NCBI RefSeq assembly: GCF_006337105.1
Contig: NZ_CP040871.1
Location: 2,312,501 to 2,376,500 of the forward strand
DNA from: Thermomonas aquatica
GTDB lineage: Bacteria > Pseudomonadota > Gammaproteobacteria > Xanthomonadales > Xanthomonadaceae
DNA: 64,000 nt
Direction of reading: 5' to 3'
Below are positions 28,418-37,378 of this stretch, piece by piece. The position numbers and the translations under genes are program-made. The notes below the pieces were generated by a model that had not been told where the DNA came from, did not search any database, and worked only from the letters and a program-made list of their open reading frames with translations. Numbering within the stretch: position 1 is the stretch's first letter; every line of letters begins with the position of its first letter.

Positions 28418-30880
28418 ATGACGTTCACCAAGCCACGCACACTCGCCACCGGCCTGCGCCGCGCGATCCTCGCCGCCGGCGCCCTGTCCGCCACCGGCGT
28501 GGCGTTCGCGCAGGACGCGCCGCAGCCCGCGCCGCAGGACAAGGACGCGAAGACGCTGGACACGGTCACGGTCACCGCGCAGAGCCGCGAACAGGAACTG
28601 CAGGACGTGCCGATCGCGTTGCAGGTGGTGAATTCCGAGCTGCTCAACGACGTGGCGGCGGAGGACCTGGGGGACATCGACGCGTTCGTGCCCGGGCTCG
28701 AGGTCGACGCGGTGCAGCCCACCCAGCCGGGCTTCAAGCTGCGCGGCATCGCCACCGACGACTTCGGCATCGGCACCGATCCCGCGGTCGGGGTGTTCGT
28801 CGACGGCGTGTACGGCGGCCGCGGCGGTGGCGTGCTGCTGCCGTTCGTCGACGTGGAGCGCATCGAAGTGCTGAAGGGGCCGCAGGGCACCCTGTTCGGG
28901 CGCAATACCGCGGCCGGCGCGATCTCGCTGATCACCCGTCGCCCGCAGCCCGAATTCGAGGCGCGCGCATCCGTGCGCGTCGGCAACTACGGCAAGCGCT
29001 ACATCGACGGCATGCTCAACATCCCGACCGGCGCGCGCTCCGCGTTGCGCATCAATGCGCTGAGCAACAAGAGCGACGGCTGGATCCAGGACGGCGCCAC
29101 CGGCAAGGACCTCAATGGCGACAACGTGTGGGCCACGCGCGCGGCCTGGCAACTGCACGCCGGCGACGACACCACCATCCTGCTGAGCTGGGACCACGAG
29201 GACCTGGACCAGAACGGCCGCGTCAGCACCGGCATCGTGCCGCTGCCGGCATATCCGCAACGGCCGACCGCGCCGGCCGACCCGGACACCTACCTCGACC
29301 CGCGCAAGCTCGACACCTTCAGCGACACCGACGTCAGCGACGAGGCGCGCCTGTTCGACGGCGTCAACCTGATCATCGACCACGACACCGGCTGGGGCAC
29401 GCTGACCTCCACCACCTCGTGGCGGCAGTACGACTCCAACAACTGGACCGAGGAGGACGGCACCAATCGCGCCGACCTCTACATCGATTCGCAGAACACC
29501 GAGAGCAACGAGACCTGGTACCAGGAACTGAAGCTGCGCGGCTTCAACGACAAGTTCGACTGGGTGGTCGGCGCGAGTTATTTCAAGGAAGACGCGTACC
29601 AGACCAGCGAGGTCAACACGAATACCACCGCGGTCGACAACATCGTGCGCAACCTCGGCATCGCGCCGACCCCGGACGGCAGCCTGTTCGGCTATTTCAG
29701 CGCGGTGGCGCAGCAATTCCACATCCCGGTGTCGTTGCTCGGCCACCACTGGAACGAACGCTTCATCAACACCCTCGGCACCACCGCCTACGCCGTCTTC
29801 GGCGACGTGATCTGGCACGCCACCGACAAGACCAACCTGACCTTCGGCCTGCGCTACACCCGCGACGAGAAGAAGTTCAGCTGGCTCAACAACCCGCGCA
29901 GCGCGCCGGAGCTGGACGCGGCCTTGAACACCCTGGAGCAGGTCGGGTTCTTCGCCGCGCTGGCGCAGATGAACATCCCGATCACCAAGCAGAGCTTCAT
30001 CTTCGACATGGCCTTCATCGATCCGCCGGCGATCGCCAACAAGGGCATCACCAACCGCGCCAAGAAGAGCTGGAGCGACTGGAGCCCGCGCCTGGTGCTG
30101 GACTACCACTTCAACGACACCGGCATGGTGTTCGCCTCGCTGGCGCATGGCTACAAGGCGGGCGGCTACAACGCGCTGCAGATCGGCCCGACCTTCGACA
30201 ACGAGGACGTGTGGAACCTCGAGGCCGGCGTCAAGCAGTCGTTCGGCGACTTCGCCTACAACGCCTCGCTCTACCGCTACAACTACGACAACCGGCAGGC
30301 GGTGCGCCTGATCGATCCCGACCCGAACAACCCGACCGACATCCCGCGCTTCGTGGTCGACACCGGCGACCTCGAGGCCTGGGGCCTGGAAGCCGATGCG
30401 CAGTGGCAGGTCAGCGAGGCGTTCTCGCTCAACGGCGCGCTGGCGTGGATCGATTCCACCTACAAGAACTACATCACTCCCGATGGTGTCGATCTGGACG
30501 GGCAGCCGACCGGCGAACCCCACTTCAGCGCGTCGTTGGGCGCGGCCTATGTCGCCGACCTCGGCGACAGCGGGCGGCTGCGCTTCTCCGCGCGCCACGC
30601 CTATCGCGGGGCGACCCGTTGCAACGACGCCTCCGGTTCGCAGGGCGATTGCGGCCAGTACCCGCTGTTCCGCATCGGCGAATCGCGGCAGCGCACCGAC
30701 CTGCGGGTGTCGTGGAGTTCGCCGCAGGACCGCTGGACGGTCGCGGCCTACGGCAACAACGTGTTCGACAACCGCTACGTCACCGGCCTGAATACCTACG
30801 GCGCCGCGGTGCTGGGCGTGGTCGGCGCCGGCGTGACCCCGCCGCGTACCTATGGACTGGAAGTGACGCTGAAGTACTGA
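28418..30880 (+). CDS. TonB-dependent outer membrane receptor
   Basis: 820 aa. Signal peptide 1-31 (ATGVAFA/QD), TonB-box-like DTVTVTAQ (about 47-54), plug domain (VPIALQVVN, RGIATDDFGIGTDPAVGVFVDG, VEVLKGPQGTLFGRNTAAGAISLITRRP) and a 22-strand-type barrel with the C-terminal YGLEVTLKY. Energised uptake of a large or scarce ligand. It follows the cytochrome gene by 42 nt with a strong AAGGGGAG ribosome site, so the three genes form an operon. The sequence is of the iron-complex/carbohydrate receptor kind; the substrate cannot be read off. Terminator at 30898. Confidence 0.92.
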   Translation: MTFTKPRTLATGLRRAILAAGALSATGVAFAQDAPQPAPQDKDAKTLDTVTVTAQSREQELQDVPIALQVVNSELLNDVAAEDLGDIDAFVPGLEVDAVQPTQPGFKLRGIATDDFGIGTDPAVGVFVDGVYGGRGGGVLLPFVDVERIEVLKGPQGTLFGRNTAAGAISLITRRPQPEFEARASVRVGNYGKRYIDGMLNIPTGARSALRINALSNKSDGWIQDGATGKDLNGDNVWATRAAWQLHAGDDTTILLSWDHEDLDQNGRVSTGIVPLPAYPQRPTAPADPDTYLDPRKLDTFSDTDVSDEARLFDGVNLIIDHDTGWGTLTSTTSWRQYDSNNWTEEDGTNRADLYIDSQNTESNETWYQELKLRGFNDKFDWVVGASYFKEDAYQTSEVNTNTTAVDNIVRNLGIAPTPDGSLFGYFSAVAQQFHIPVSLLGHHWNERFINTLGTTAYAVFGDVIWHATDKTNLTFGLRYTRDEKKFSWLNNPRSAPELDAALNTLEQVGFFAALAQMNIPITKQSFIFDMAFIDPPAIANKGITNRAKKSWSDWSPRLVLDYHFNDTGMVFASLAHGYKAGGYNALQIGPTFDNEDVWNLEAGVKQSFGDFAYNASLYRYNYDNRQAVRLIDPDPNNPTDIPRFVVDTGDLEAWGLEADAQWQVSEAFSLNGALAWIDSTYKNYITPDGVDLDGQPTGEPHFSASLGAAYVADLGDSGRLRFSARHAYRGATRCNDASGSQGDCGQYPLFRIGESRQRTDLRVSWSSPQDRWTVAAYGNNVFDNRYVTGLNTYGAAVLGVVGAGVTPPRTYGLEVTLKY

Positions 30881-30897
30881 GCCTTGCGCGGAACATG

Positions 30898-30934
30898 CGG
30901 GCGCATCGGCACCGCCGGTGCGCCCGTCTTCTTT
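30898..30934 (+). terminator. Terminator after the TonB receptor gene
   Basis: CGGGCGCA (30898-30905) pairs with TGCGCCCG (30919-30926), with an inner CGGC/GCCG stem, followed by TCTTCTTT. Confidence 0.78.
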
Positions 30935-30974
30935 CCGGGTTTTGCTTTCGCGCCGATGCGGTCATGCTTGGCGC

Positions 30975-33074
30975 ATGCCGAAGCGATCCGGCGGCGTCGC
31001 CGTCGACCTCAACCAGCAACCGCTTGCCAGCCTGCGCGGGGTCGGTCCGTCGATGGCGGAGAAACTCGCCGCGCGCGGCCTGCTGACCCTGCAGGACCTG
31101 TGGCTGCACCTGCCGCGGCAGTACGAGGACCGCACCGCGCTGACCGCGATCCGCGCGCTGCAGCCCGGCGTCGCCGCCCAGGTCGAGGGCAAGGTCGAGG
31201 CGGTCGAACGCGGCTTCCGTTACCGGCCGATGCTGCGGGTCGCGATTTCAGACGAAGCGCGCGGCACCCTCGTGCTGCGCTTCTTCCATTTCCGCGCGCA
31301 ACAGGTGGCGCAGTTCGCACCGGGCGCGCGCGTGCGCGCCTACGGCACGCCGCGTCCCGGCCAGCACGGGTTGGAGATGGTGCATCCGAGCTATCGCATC
31401 CTCGGCGAAGGCGAGCATGCGCTGGGCGATGCGCTGGATCCGGTGTATCCGGAGATCGAGGGCATCGGCCCGGCCAACCTGCGCAAGTTGATCGGCTTGG
31501 CGCTGGAACGATTGCCGGATGCGGAAGCGCTGGAATTGCTGCCGGCCGATGCGCGCGCTGCCTTGCGCTTGCCATCCTTGCGCGAGGCGTTGCTGACCCT
31601 GCACCGCCCGCCGCGCGACGCCGATGTCGTCGCCCTGCAAACGGGCGTCCATCCCGCGCAGCGCCGGCTCGCGCTGGAAGAGCTGCTGGCGCACCAGTTG
31701 AGCCTGCGTCGCCAGCGCATCGCCCTCCAGCAACAGGGCGCGCGCGCCTTGCGCGGCAAGGGCAGGCTGGTCGAGCGCCTGCGCAAGTCGCTGCCGTTCG
31801 CGCTGACAGGCGCGCAGGAGCGGGTATATGCGCAGGTGCGCGAAGACCTGTCGCAGCCCAAGCCGATGCTGCGGCTGGTGCAGGGCGACGTCGGCAGCGG
31901 CAAGACCGTGGTCGCGGCGATGGCTGCATTGCTGGCGGTCGAGGCCGACAAGCAGGCGGCGCTGATGGCGCCGACCGAACTGCTGGCGGAGCAACATCTC
32001 AATAACTTGAAGGCCTGGCTGGAGCCGCTCGACGTGCGCGTGTGCTGGCTGGCCGGCAAGGTCACCGGCAGGGCGCGGGCGAAGGCGCTGGACGAAGTGG
32101 CTTCGGGCGAAGCGCAGGTCGTCGTCGGTACCCATGCCTTGATGCAGGAAGGTGTGGCCTTCCACGACCTCGCGCTGGCCATCATCGATGAACAACACCG
32201 CTTCGGCGTGCACCAGCGCCTGGCCTTGCGCGACAAGGGCCAGCACGACGCGGTGCCGCACCAGTTGGTGATGACCGCCACGCCGATCCCGCGCACGCTG
32301 GCGATGAGCGCGTATGCCGACCTCGACGTCTCGGCCATCGACGAATTGCCGCCCGGCCGCACGCCGGTCACCACGATCGCGCTTGCCGCCGAACGCCGCC
32401 CCGAACTGATCGAGCGCATCAGCAAGGCCTGCGCCGAAGGCCGGCAGGCGTATTGGGTGTGCACGCTCATCGACGACTCCGACGAAGTCGTCGCGCAGGC
32501 CGCGCAATCGACTTTCGAAGCGCTGACGCTGGCACTGCCGGAGGTGCGGATCGGGCTGGTGCACGGTCGGCAGAAGGCCGCGGAGAAGCAGGCGACGATG
32601 CGCGCGTTCAAGCAGGGCGAACTCGGCCTGCTGGTGGCGACCACGGTGATCGAGGTCGGGGTGGACGTGCCGAATGCCTCGCTGATGGTGATCGAGAACG
32701 CGGAGCGGCTAGGCCTCGCGCAGTTGCATCAATTGCGCGGGCGGGTGGGGCGCGGCAGCGCGGCTTCGAGCTGCGTCTTGCTGTACCAGTCGCCGCTGTC
32801 GGCGATGGCGCGCGAGCGGCTGGACACGCTCCGCCGGACCAACGATGGTTTCGAGATCGCGGAAAAGGACCTGCAGCTGCGCGGCCCGGGCGAACTGCTG
32901 GGCACGCGCCAGACCGGGCTGGCCGCGTTCCGTTTGGCCGACCTGGCGCGCGATGCCGATCTGCTGCCGCGCGTGCATGCCTTGGCGGACCGGCTGCTGC
33001 AGGAATCGCCCGGTGTCGCCGATGCCATCGTCCGTCGCTGGGTTGGCGGCGCCGCGCGCTATGCATCGGCGTGA
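30975..33074 (+). CDS. recG: ATP-dependent DNA helicase RecG
   Basis: Remodels stalled replication forks and Holliday junctions. 699 aa from ATG 30975; the frame runs upstream to 30918 but those residues are not RecG-like. N-terminal wedge/OB domain (LRGVGPSMAEKLAARG, LPRQYEDRT), then the helicase core: Walker A GDVGSGKTVVA, DEQH box IIDEQHRFGV, TATPIPRT, VGVDVPNASLMVIENAERLGLAQLHQLRGRVGRG and the C-terminal ELLGTRQTG. In relatives recG follows spoT/ridA directly; here 6 kb intervenes. Confidence 0.96.
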   Translation: MPKRSGGVAVDLNQQPLASLRGVGPSMAEKLAARGLLTLQDLWLHLPRQYEDRTALTAIRALQPGVAAQVEGKVEAVERGFRYRPMLRVAISDEARGTLVLRFFHFRAQQVAQFAPGARVRAYGTPRPGQHGLEMVHPSYRILGEGEHALGDALDPVYPEIEGIGPANLRKLIGLALERLPDAEALELLPADARAALRLPSLREALLTLHRPPRDADVVALQTGVHPAQRRLALEELLAHQLSLRRQRIALQQQGARALRGKGRLVERLRKSLPFALTGAQERVYAQVREDLSQPKPMLRLVQGDVGSGKTVVAAMAALLAVEADKQAALMAPTELLAEQHLNNLKAWLEPLDVRVCWLAGKVTGRARAKALDEVASGEAQVVVGTHALMQEGVAFHDLALAIIDEQHRFGVHQRLALRDKGQHDAVPHQLVMTATPIPRTLAMSAYADLDVSAIDELPPGRTPVTTIALAAERRPELIERISKACAEGRQAYWVCTLIDDSDEVVAQAAQSTFEALTLALPEVRIGLVHGRQKAAEKQATMRAFKQGELGLLVATTVIEVGVDVPNASLMVIENAERLGLAQLHQLRGRVGRGSAASSCVLLYQSPLSAMARERLDTLRRTNDGFEIAEKDLQLRGPGELLGTRQTGLAAFRLADLARDADLLPRVHALADRLLQESPGVADAIVRRWVGGAARYASA

Positions 33075-33091
33075 CAGGCCATAATCGGGCG

Positions 33092-34030
33092 ATGAGCAAT
33101 GAACGCATTCCCCTGCTGATCGATACCGACCCCGGCGTGGACGACGCGCTGGCCCTGCTGATGGCCTTCAACGACGCCCGCCACGAGGTGGTCGGCCTGA
33201 CCATCGCCGCCGGCAACGTGGGCCTTGAGCACACCGTCGCCAACGCGCTGAAGTTGTGCGAAGTCTGCAAGGTCGACGTGCCGGTGTTCGCCGGCACCGC
33301 CGAGCCGCTGCTGCACCCGGCCGAGGACGCCGCCTTCGTGCACGGCCGCGACGGTTTCGGCGATACCGGCTACGCGCCGGCCACGCGCACCGCCGAGGCG
33401 GAACATGCCGCGCTCGCCATCCTCCGCCTGTCGCATGAACACGCCGGCAAGTTGCTGCTGGTCGCGTTGGGCCCGCTGACCAATGTCGCGCTGGCGCTGA
33501 AGCTGGACCCGACCCTGCCGCAGCGGGTCGCCCGCTGTCTGGTGATGGGCGGGGCGGTCAGCGCCCACGGCAACATCACCGCCGCCGCCGAATTCAACAT
33601 CGCCTTCGACCCGGAGGCCGCGCATATCGTGTTCAGCGCGTTCCCGAAGATCGACGTGGCGGACTGGGAGGCGGTGATCGCCCACGGCTTCCTGCACACC
33701 GACGCCGAGCGCTGGCTGGCGGCGGAGTCGCCGCGGGCCGGGTTCTATGCCGGGATCTCGGCGCATACCCGGGCCTGGTCGCGGGCTGGCCGCGGCGAGC
33801 GCTGGCATGCCGCCGACGCGCTGGCGATGGCCTTTGCGCTGGAACCGGAGGGCGCGCTGGAGGTGCTGGAGCGCCCGCTGGCGGTGGAGCTGGACGGCCG
33901 CCACAGCCGCGGCGCCACCATCGTCGACTGGAACCGCCGCCATGGCCGGCCGGACAACGCCGCGATCCTGATGCGCTACGACCAGGCCCGGTTCGAGGGG
34001 CTGCTGGAGCGGGCGCTGGCGGCGGGCTGA
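33092..34030 (+). CDS. Inosine-uridine-type nucleoside hydrolase
   Basis: 312 aa. Hydrolyses the N-glycosidic bond of ribonucleosides. The calcium-binding signature DTDPGVDDALALLMAF is at residues 11-26, and the active-site region includes VHGRDGFGDTGY, ALGPLTNVALAL and GGAVSAHGNITAAAEFNIAFDPEAA (family blocks). Preferred base not determined. It follows recG by 17 nt on the same strand. Confidence 0.93.
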   Translation: MSNERIPLLIDTDPGVDDALALLMAFNDARHEVVGLTIAAGNVGLEHTVANALKLCEVCKVDVPVFAGTAEPLLHPAEDAAFVHGRDGFGDTGYAPATRTAEAEHAALAILRLSHEHAGKLLLVALGPLTNVALALKLDPTLPQRVARCLVMGGAVSAHGNITAAAEFNIAFDPEAAHIVFSAFPKIDVADWEAVIAHGFLHTDAERWLAAESPRAGFYAGISAHTRAWSRAGRGERWHAADALAMAFALEPEGALEVLERPLAVELDGRHSRGATIVDWNRRHGRPDNAAILMRYDQARFEGLLERALAAG

Positions 34031-34036
34031 CCCGGC

Positions 34037-34066
34037 TTGCAAGGGGCGGGATCAGGTCGCTATAAT
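34037..34066 (+). promoter_or_regulatory. Promoter of rpmE2
   Basis: TTGCAA (34037-34042) and a consensus TATAAT (34061-34066), 18-bp spacer, 36 nt ahead of the rpmE2 ATG. Confidence 0.75.
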
Positions 34067-34102
34067 GCGCGGCTCAGTCCCGCTCCAGACCAGGTTCAAG
34101 CC

Positions 34103-34345
34103 ATGAAAGCCGGCATCCATCCCGAATACCGCGACGTCGTCTTCCAGGACGTGACCTCGGACTTCAAGATCCTGACCCGTTCGACCCTCTCCTCCAAGGA
34201 GACGGTGAAGTGGGAAGACGGCAACGAATACCCGCTGGTCAAGATCGAAGTGTCGTCGTCCTCGCACCCGTTCTACACCGGTCAGAACAAGTTGATCGAC
34301 ACCAGCGGTCGCGTCGACAAGTTCCGCAAGCGCTACGCCAAGTAA
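34103..34345 (+). CDS. rpmE2: 50S ribosomal protein L31 type B
   Basis: 80 aa. The sequence [16 protein letters not shown]...[24 protein letters not shown] is the type B (YkgM-like) form. It has no cysteines, so it lacks the zinc-binding CxxC pair of type A L31. Type B copies commonly replace the zinc form under zinc limitation via Zur. I see no obvious Zur box, and the strong consensus promoter suggests constitutive expression. Own terminator at 34369. Confidence 0.95.
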   Translation: MKAGIHPEYRDVVFQDVTSDFKILTRSTLSSKETVKWEDGNEYPLVKIEVSSSSHPFYTGQNKLIDTSGRVDKFRKRYAK

Positions 34346-34368
34346 GCGCCCGCAACCGCGTTCCCGGA

Positions 34369-34398
34369 CGGCCACCCTTGCGGTGGCCGTTTCGTTTT
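34369..34398 (+). terminator. Terminator after rpmE2
   Basis: CGGCCACC (34369-34376) and GGTGGCCG (34382-34389) with a 5-nt loop, followed by TTTCGTTTT. Confidence 0.88.
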
Positions 34399-34548
34399 CC
34401 GGGCATCGCGGGCCAGCGCTTCGGCCGGCGCGCGTCCGCCGATGCCGAGTCCGGGCTCGGTTTCGCCTGTGCGATAATTTCCGCTTCCCATGCGCTGGCG
34501 CATGGCCTGCGGGCCGTGGCGCCGCGCGGTTCCCCACAGGAGCGCGTC

Positions 34549-35838
<1,290 letters not shown>

Positions 35839-35866
35839 TCCCGCGCGCACCGCTCGACCAGCGAAA

Positions 35867-35893
35867 CGCCCCGCATCGCGGGGCGTTTTCGTT
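35867..35893 (+). terminator. Terminator after gltA
   Basis: CGCCCCGC (35867-35874) and GCGGGGCG (35878-35885) with a 3-nt loop, then TTTTCGTTT. Confidence 0.88.
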
Positions 35894-36034
35894 TGCGGCG
35901 GAAGATCCCGGTGCGCCGCCAACATGGCCGATCGGCAATGTTGCGGAAGGCTGGCCGCAAGGTGGCGGCTGCCAGGATGTGCTCCACGAAGGCGGGACCG
36001 ATCCGGTCGCGCCCCGGAACTGGAGGAACATCCC

Positions 36035-36304
36035 ATGCGCAAACTGATTGCACCGATCGCATTGAGCCTGGCGTTGGCGAGCCTGTCCGCGTTCGCCGCC
36101 GCCCCGCAGGCCGCGCCGCCGGCGCCGGCAAGCCAGGCGGCGAAGCGGCCGGCCATGCCCGCGACCGCCGGCAAGCCGGTCGCGACCGCGGCCGCCACCA
36201 CCCGCTGCCGCGACGCCAAGGGCAAGTTCGAGCCCTGCGCCGCATCGGCGAAGAAACCGACCTGCCGCGACAGCAAGGGGCGCTTCGCCTCCTGCAAGAG
36301 CTGA
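36035..36304 (+). CDS. Small secreted protein with two CRDxKGxFxxC motifs
   Basis: 89 aa from ATG 36035, with GGAGGA 7 nt upstream; the frame upstream to 35924 is not convincing. Signal peptide about 1-24 (LSLALASLSAFAAA). After a Pro/Ala-rich linker the C-terminus carries a duplicated motif: CRDAKGKFEPC and CRDSKGRFASC, 18 residues apart, giving four cysteines that could form two disulfides or bind a metal. Family not recognised. A second small exported gene follows 63 nt on, then a two-component system. Confidence 0.75.
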   Translation: MRKLIAPIALSLALASLSAFAAAPQAAPPAPASQAAKRPAMPATAGKPVATAAATTRCRDAKGKFEPCAASAKKPTCRDSKGRFASCKS

Positions 36305-36367
36305 GTCGTTGCACCCGCTGCATCCGTTCCCCGCTCGATCCATCCCCACCAGAAACGAGGCCCGCCC

Positions 36368-36568
36368 ATGAAGACGTCCATCGCCCTGCTGTCCCTTGCC
36401 CTGCTGTCCGCCACCGGTCTCGCGTCCGCCCAGGACACCGCCGCCAAGCCCGCCGCCGCGACCAAGGCGCCGGCCAAGGCCAAGCACCATGCCTGGCACC
36501 ACGCCGCGGCCAAGCCCGCCGCCAAGGCGGCGAAGTCGGACGCCGCCGCGCCCGCCAAGAGCAGCTGA
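36368..36568 (+). CDS. Small secreted Ala/Lys/His-rich protein
   Basis: 66 aa. Signal peptide 1-22 (ALLSLALLSATGLASAQ). The mature part is low complexity: Ala/Lys/Pro repeats around a KHHAWHH core. Composition resembles acid-shock protein (Asr) repeats, but similarity by composition alone is weak evidence. It could be a periplasmic buffer, metal binder or structural peptide. GAGG lies 9 nt before the ATG. Terminator at 36601. Confidence 0.65.
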   Translation: MKTSIALLSLALLSATGLASAQDTAAKPAAATKAPAKAKHHAWHHAAAKPAAKAAKSDAAAPAKSS

Positions 36569-36600
36569 TCGCGCAAACCGCTGGTTCGCTCCCCGTCGTG

Positions 36601-36640
36601 CCCGTCCCGTTGCCTGTCTGGCGGGGCGGGTGCGTTTTTT
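36601..36640 (+). terminator. Terminator after the small secreted genes
   Basis: CCCGTCCCG (36601-36609) pairs with CGGGGCGGG (36622-36630, one G-U), then TGCGTTTTTT. Confidence 0.65.
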
Positions 36641-36701
36641 GCCGTGCGCACCGGCATCGATTGCGCGAGACTCCGCGCATGGTTGAACACGGGAAAGCCG
36701 C

Positions 36702-37376
36702 ATGCGCGTGCTGATCGTCGAGGATGACCAGCAAACCGCCGCCTACCTGCGCAAGGCATTGCAGGAAGACGGCCATGCCGTCGACCACGCGAGCAACGGC
36801 CGCGACGGCCTGTTCCTAGCCAGCACCGAGTCCTACGACGCGGTGGTGCTGGATCGCATGCTGCCCGGATTGGACGGGCTGGCCGTGTTGCGCACCCTGC
36901 GCGGCGCCGGCAACACCACCCCGGTGCTGCTGCTGACCGCGCTGGCCGATGTCGACCATCGGGTGGAAGGCCTGCGCGCGGGCAGCGACGACTACCTGGC
37001 CAAACCCTTCGCCTATGCCGAGCTGAGCGCGCGCCTGGACGGGATCGTTCGCCGCGGCGCGGTGCCCGGGACGGCGCCCGGACGGCTGGAGGTCGCCGAC
37101 CTGACACTGGACCTGGAGCGCCGCGACGCGCTCCGCGGCGGGCGCCGGATCGCCCTGCAGCCGCGCGAATTCCGCCTGCTCGAATACCTGATGCGGCACA
37201 AGGGCCGCGCGGTGACCCGGACCATGCTGCTGGAGGCGGTGTGGGACTACCACTTCGACCCGCAGACCAACGTCATCGACGTGCACGTCAGCCGGTTGCG
37301 GCAGAAGATCGACCAGGGCTTCGACCGGCCCTTGCTGCATACCGTGCGCGGCGTCGGCTACCGGCTCGGGGACTAG
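36702..37376 (+). CDS. OmpR/PhoB-family response regulator
   Basis: 224 aa. Receiver domain with acidic pocket E7/D8/D9, phosphorylation site D51 (VVLDRMLPG), switch Thr (LLLTALAD) and Lys in YLAKPFAYAEL. C-terminal winged helix of OmpR type (LQPREFRLLEYLMRHKGRAVTRTMLLEAVW in blocks, NVIDVHVSRLRQKID, TVRGVGYRLGD). It precedes the histidine kinase by 2 nt, so both are one operon. Sequence style is like CusR/QseB-type regulators of envelope or metal stress. Targets unknown; the two small secreted genes just upstream are obvious candidates. Confidence 0.95.
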   Translation: MRVLIVEDDQQTAAYLRKALQEDGHAVDHASNGRDGLFLASTESYDAVVLDRMLPGLDGLAVLRTLRGAGNTTPVLLLTALADVDHRVEGLRAGSDDYLAKPFAYAELSARLDGIVRRGAVPGTAPGRLEVADLTLDLERRDALRGGRRIALQPREFRLLEYLMRHKGRAVTRTMLLEAVWDYHFDPQTNVIDVHVSRLRQKIDQGFDRPLLHTVRGVGYRLGD

Positions 37377-37378
37377 CG

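Noticed and set aside
28382-30598. A 738-codon minus-strand frame opposite the TonB receptor
   Set aside because: Antisense shadow with Val/Arg/His bias; no domain pattern.
24817-30880. Genomic island bounded by att sites or mobile genes
   Set aside because: No integrase, transposase, tRNA edge or direct repeats were seen at its ends, and GC content looks like the neighbours. The insertion idea rests only on expected synteny.
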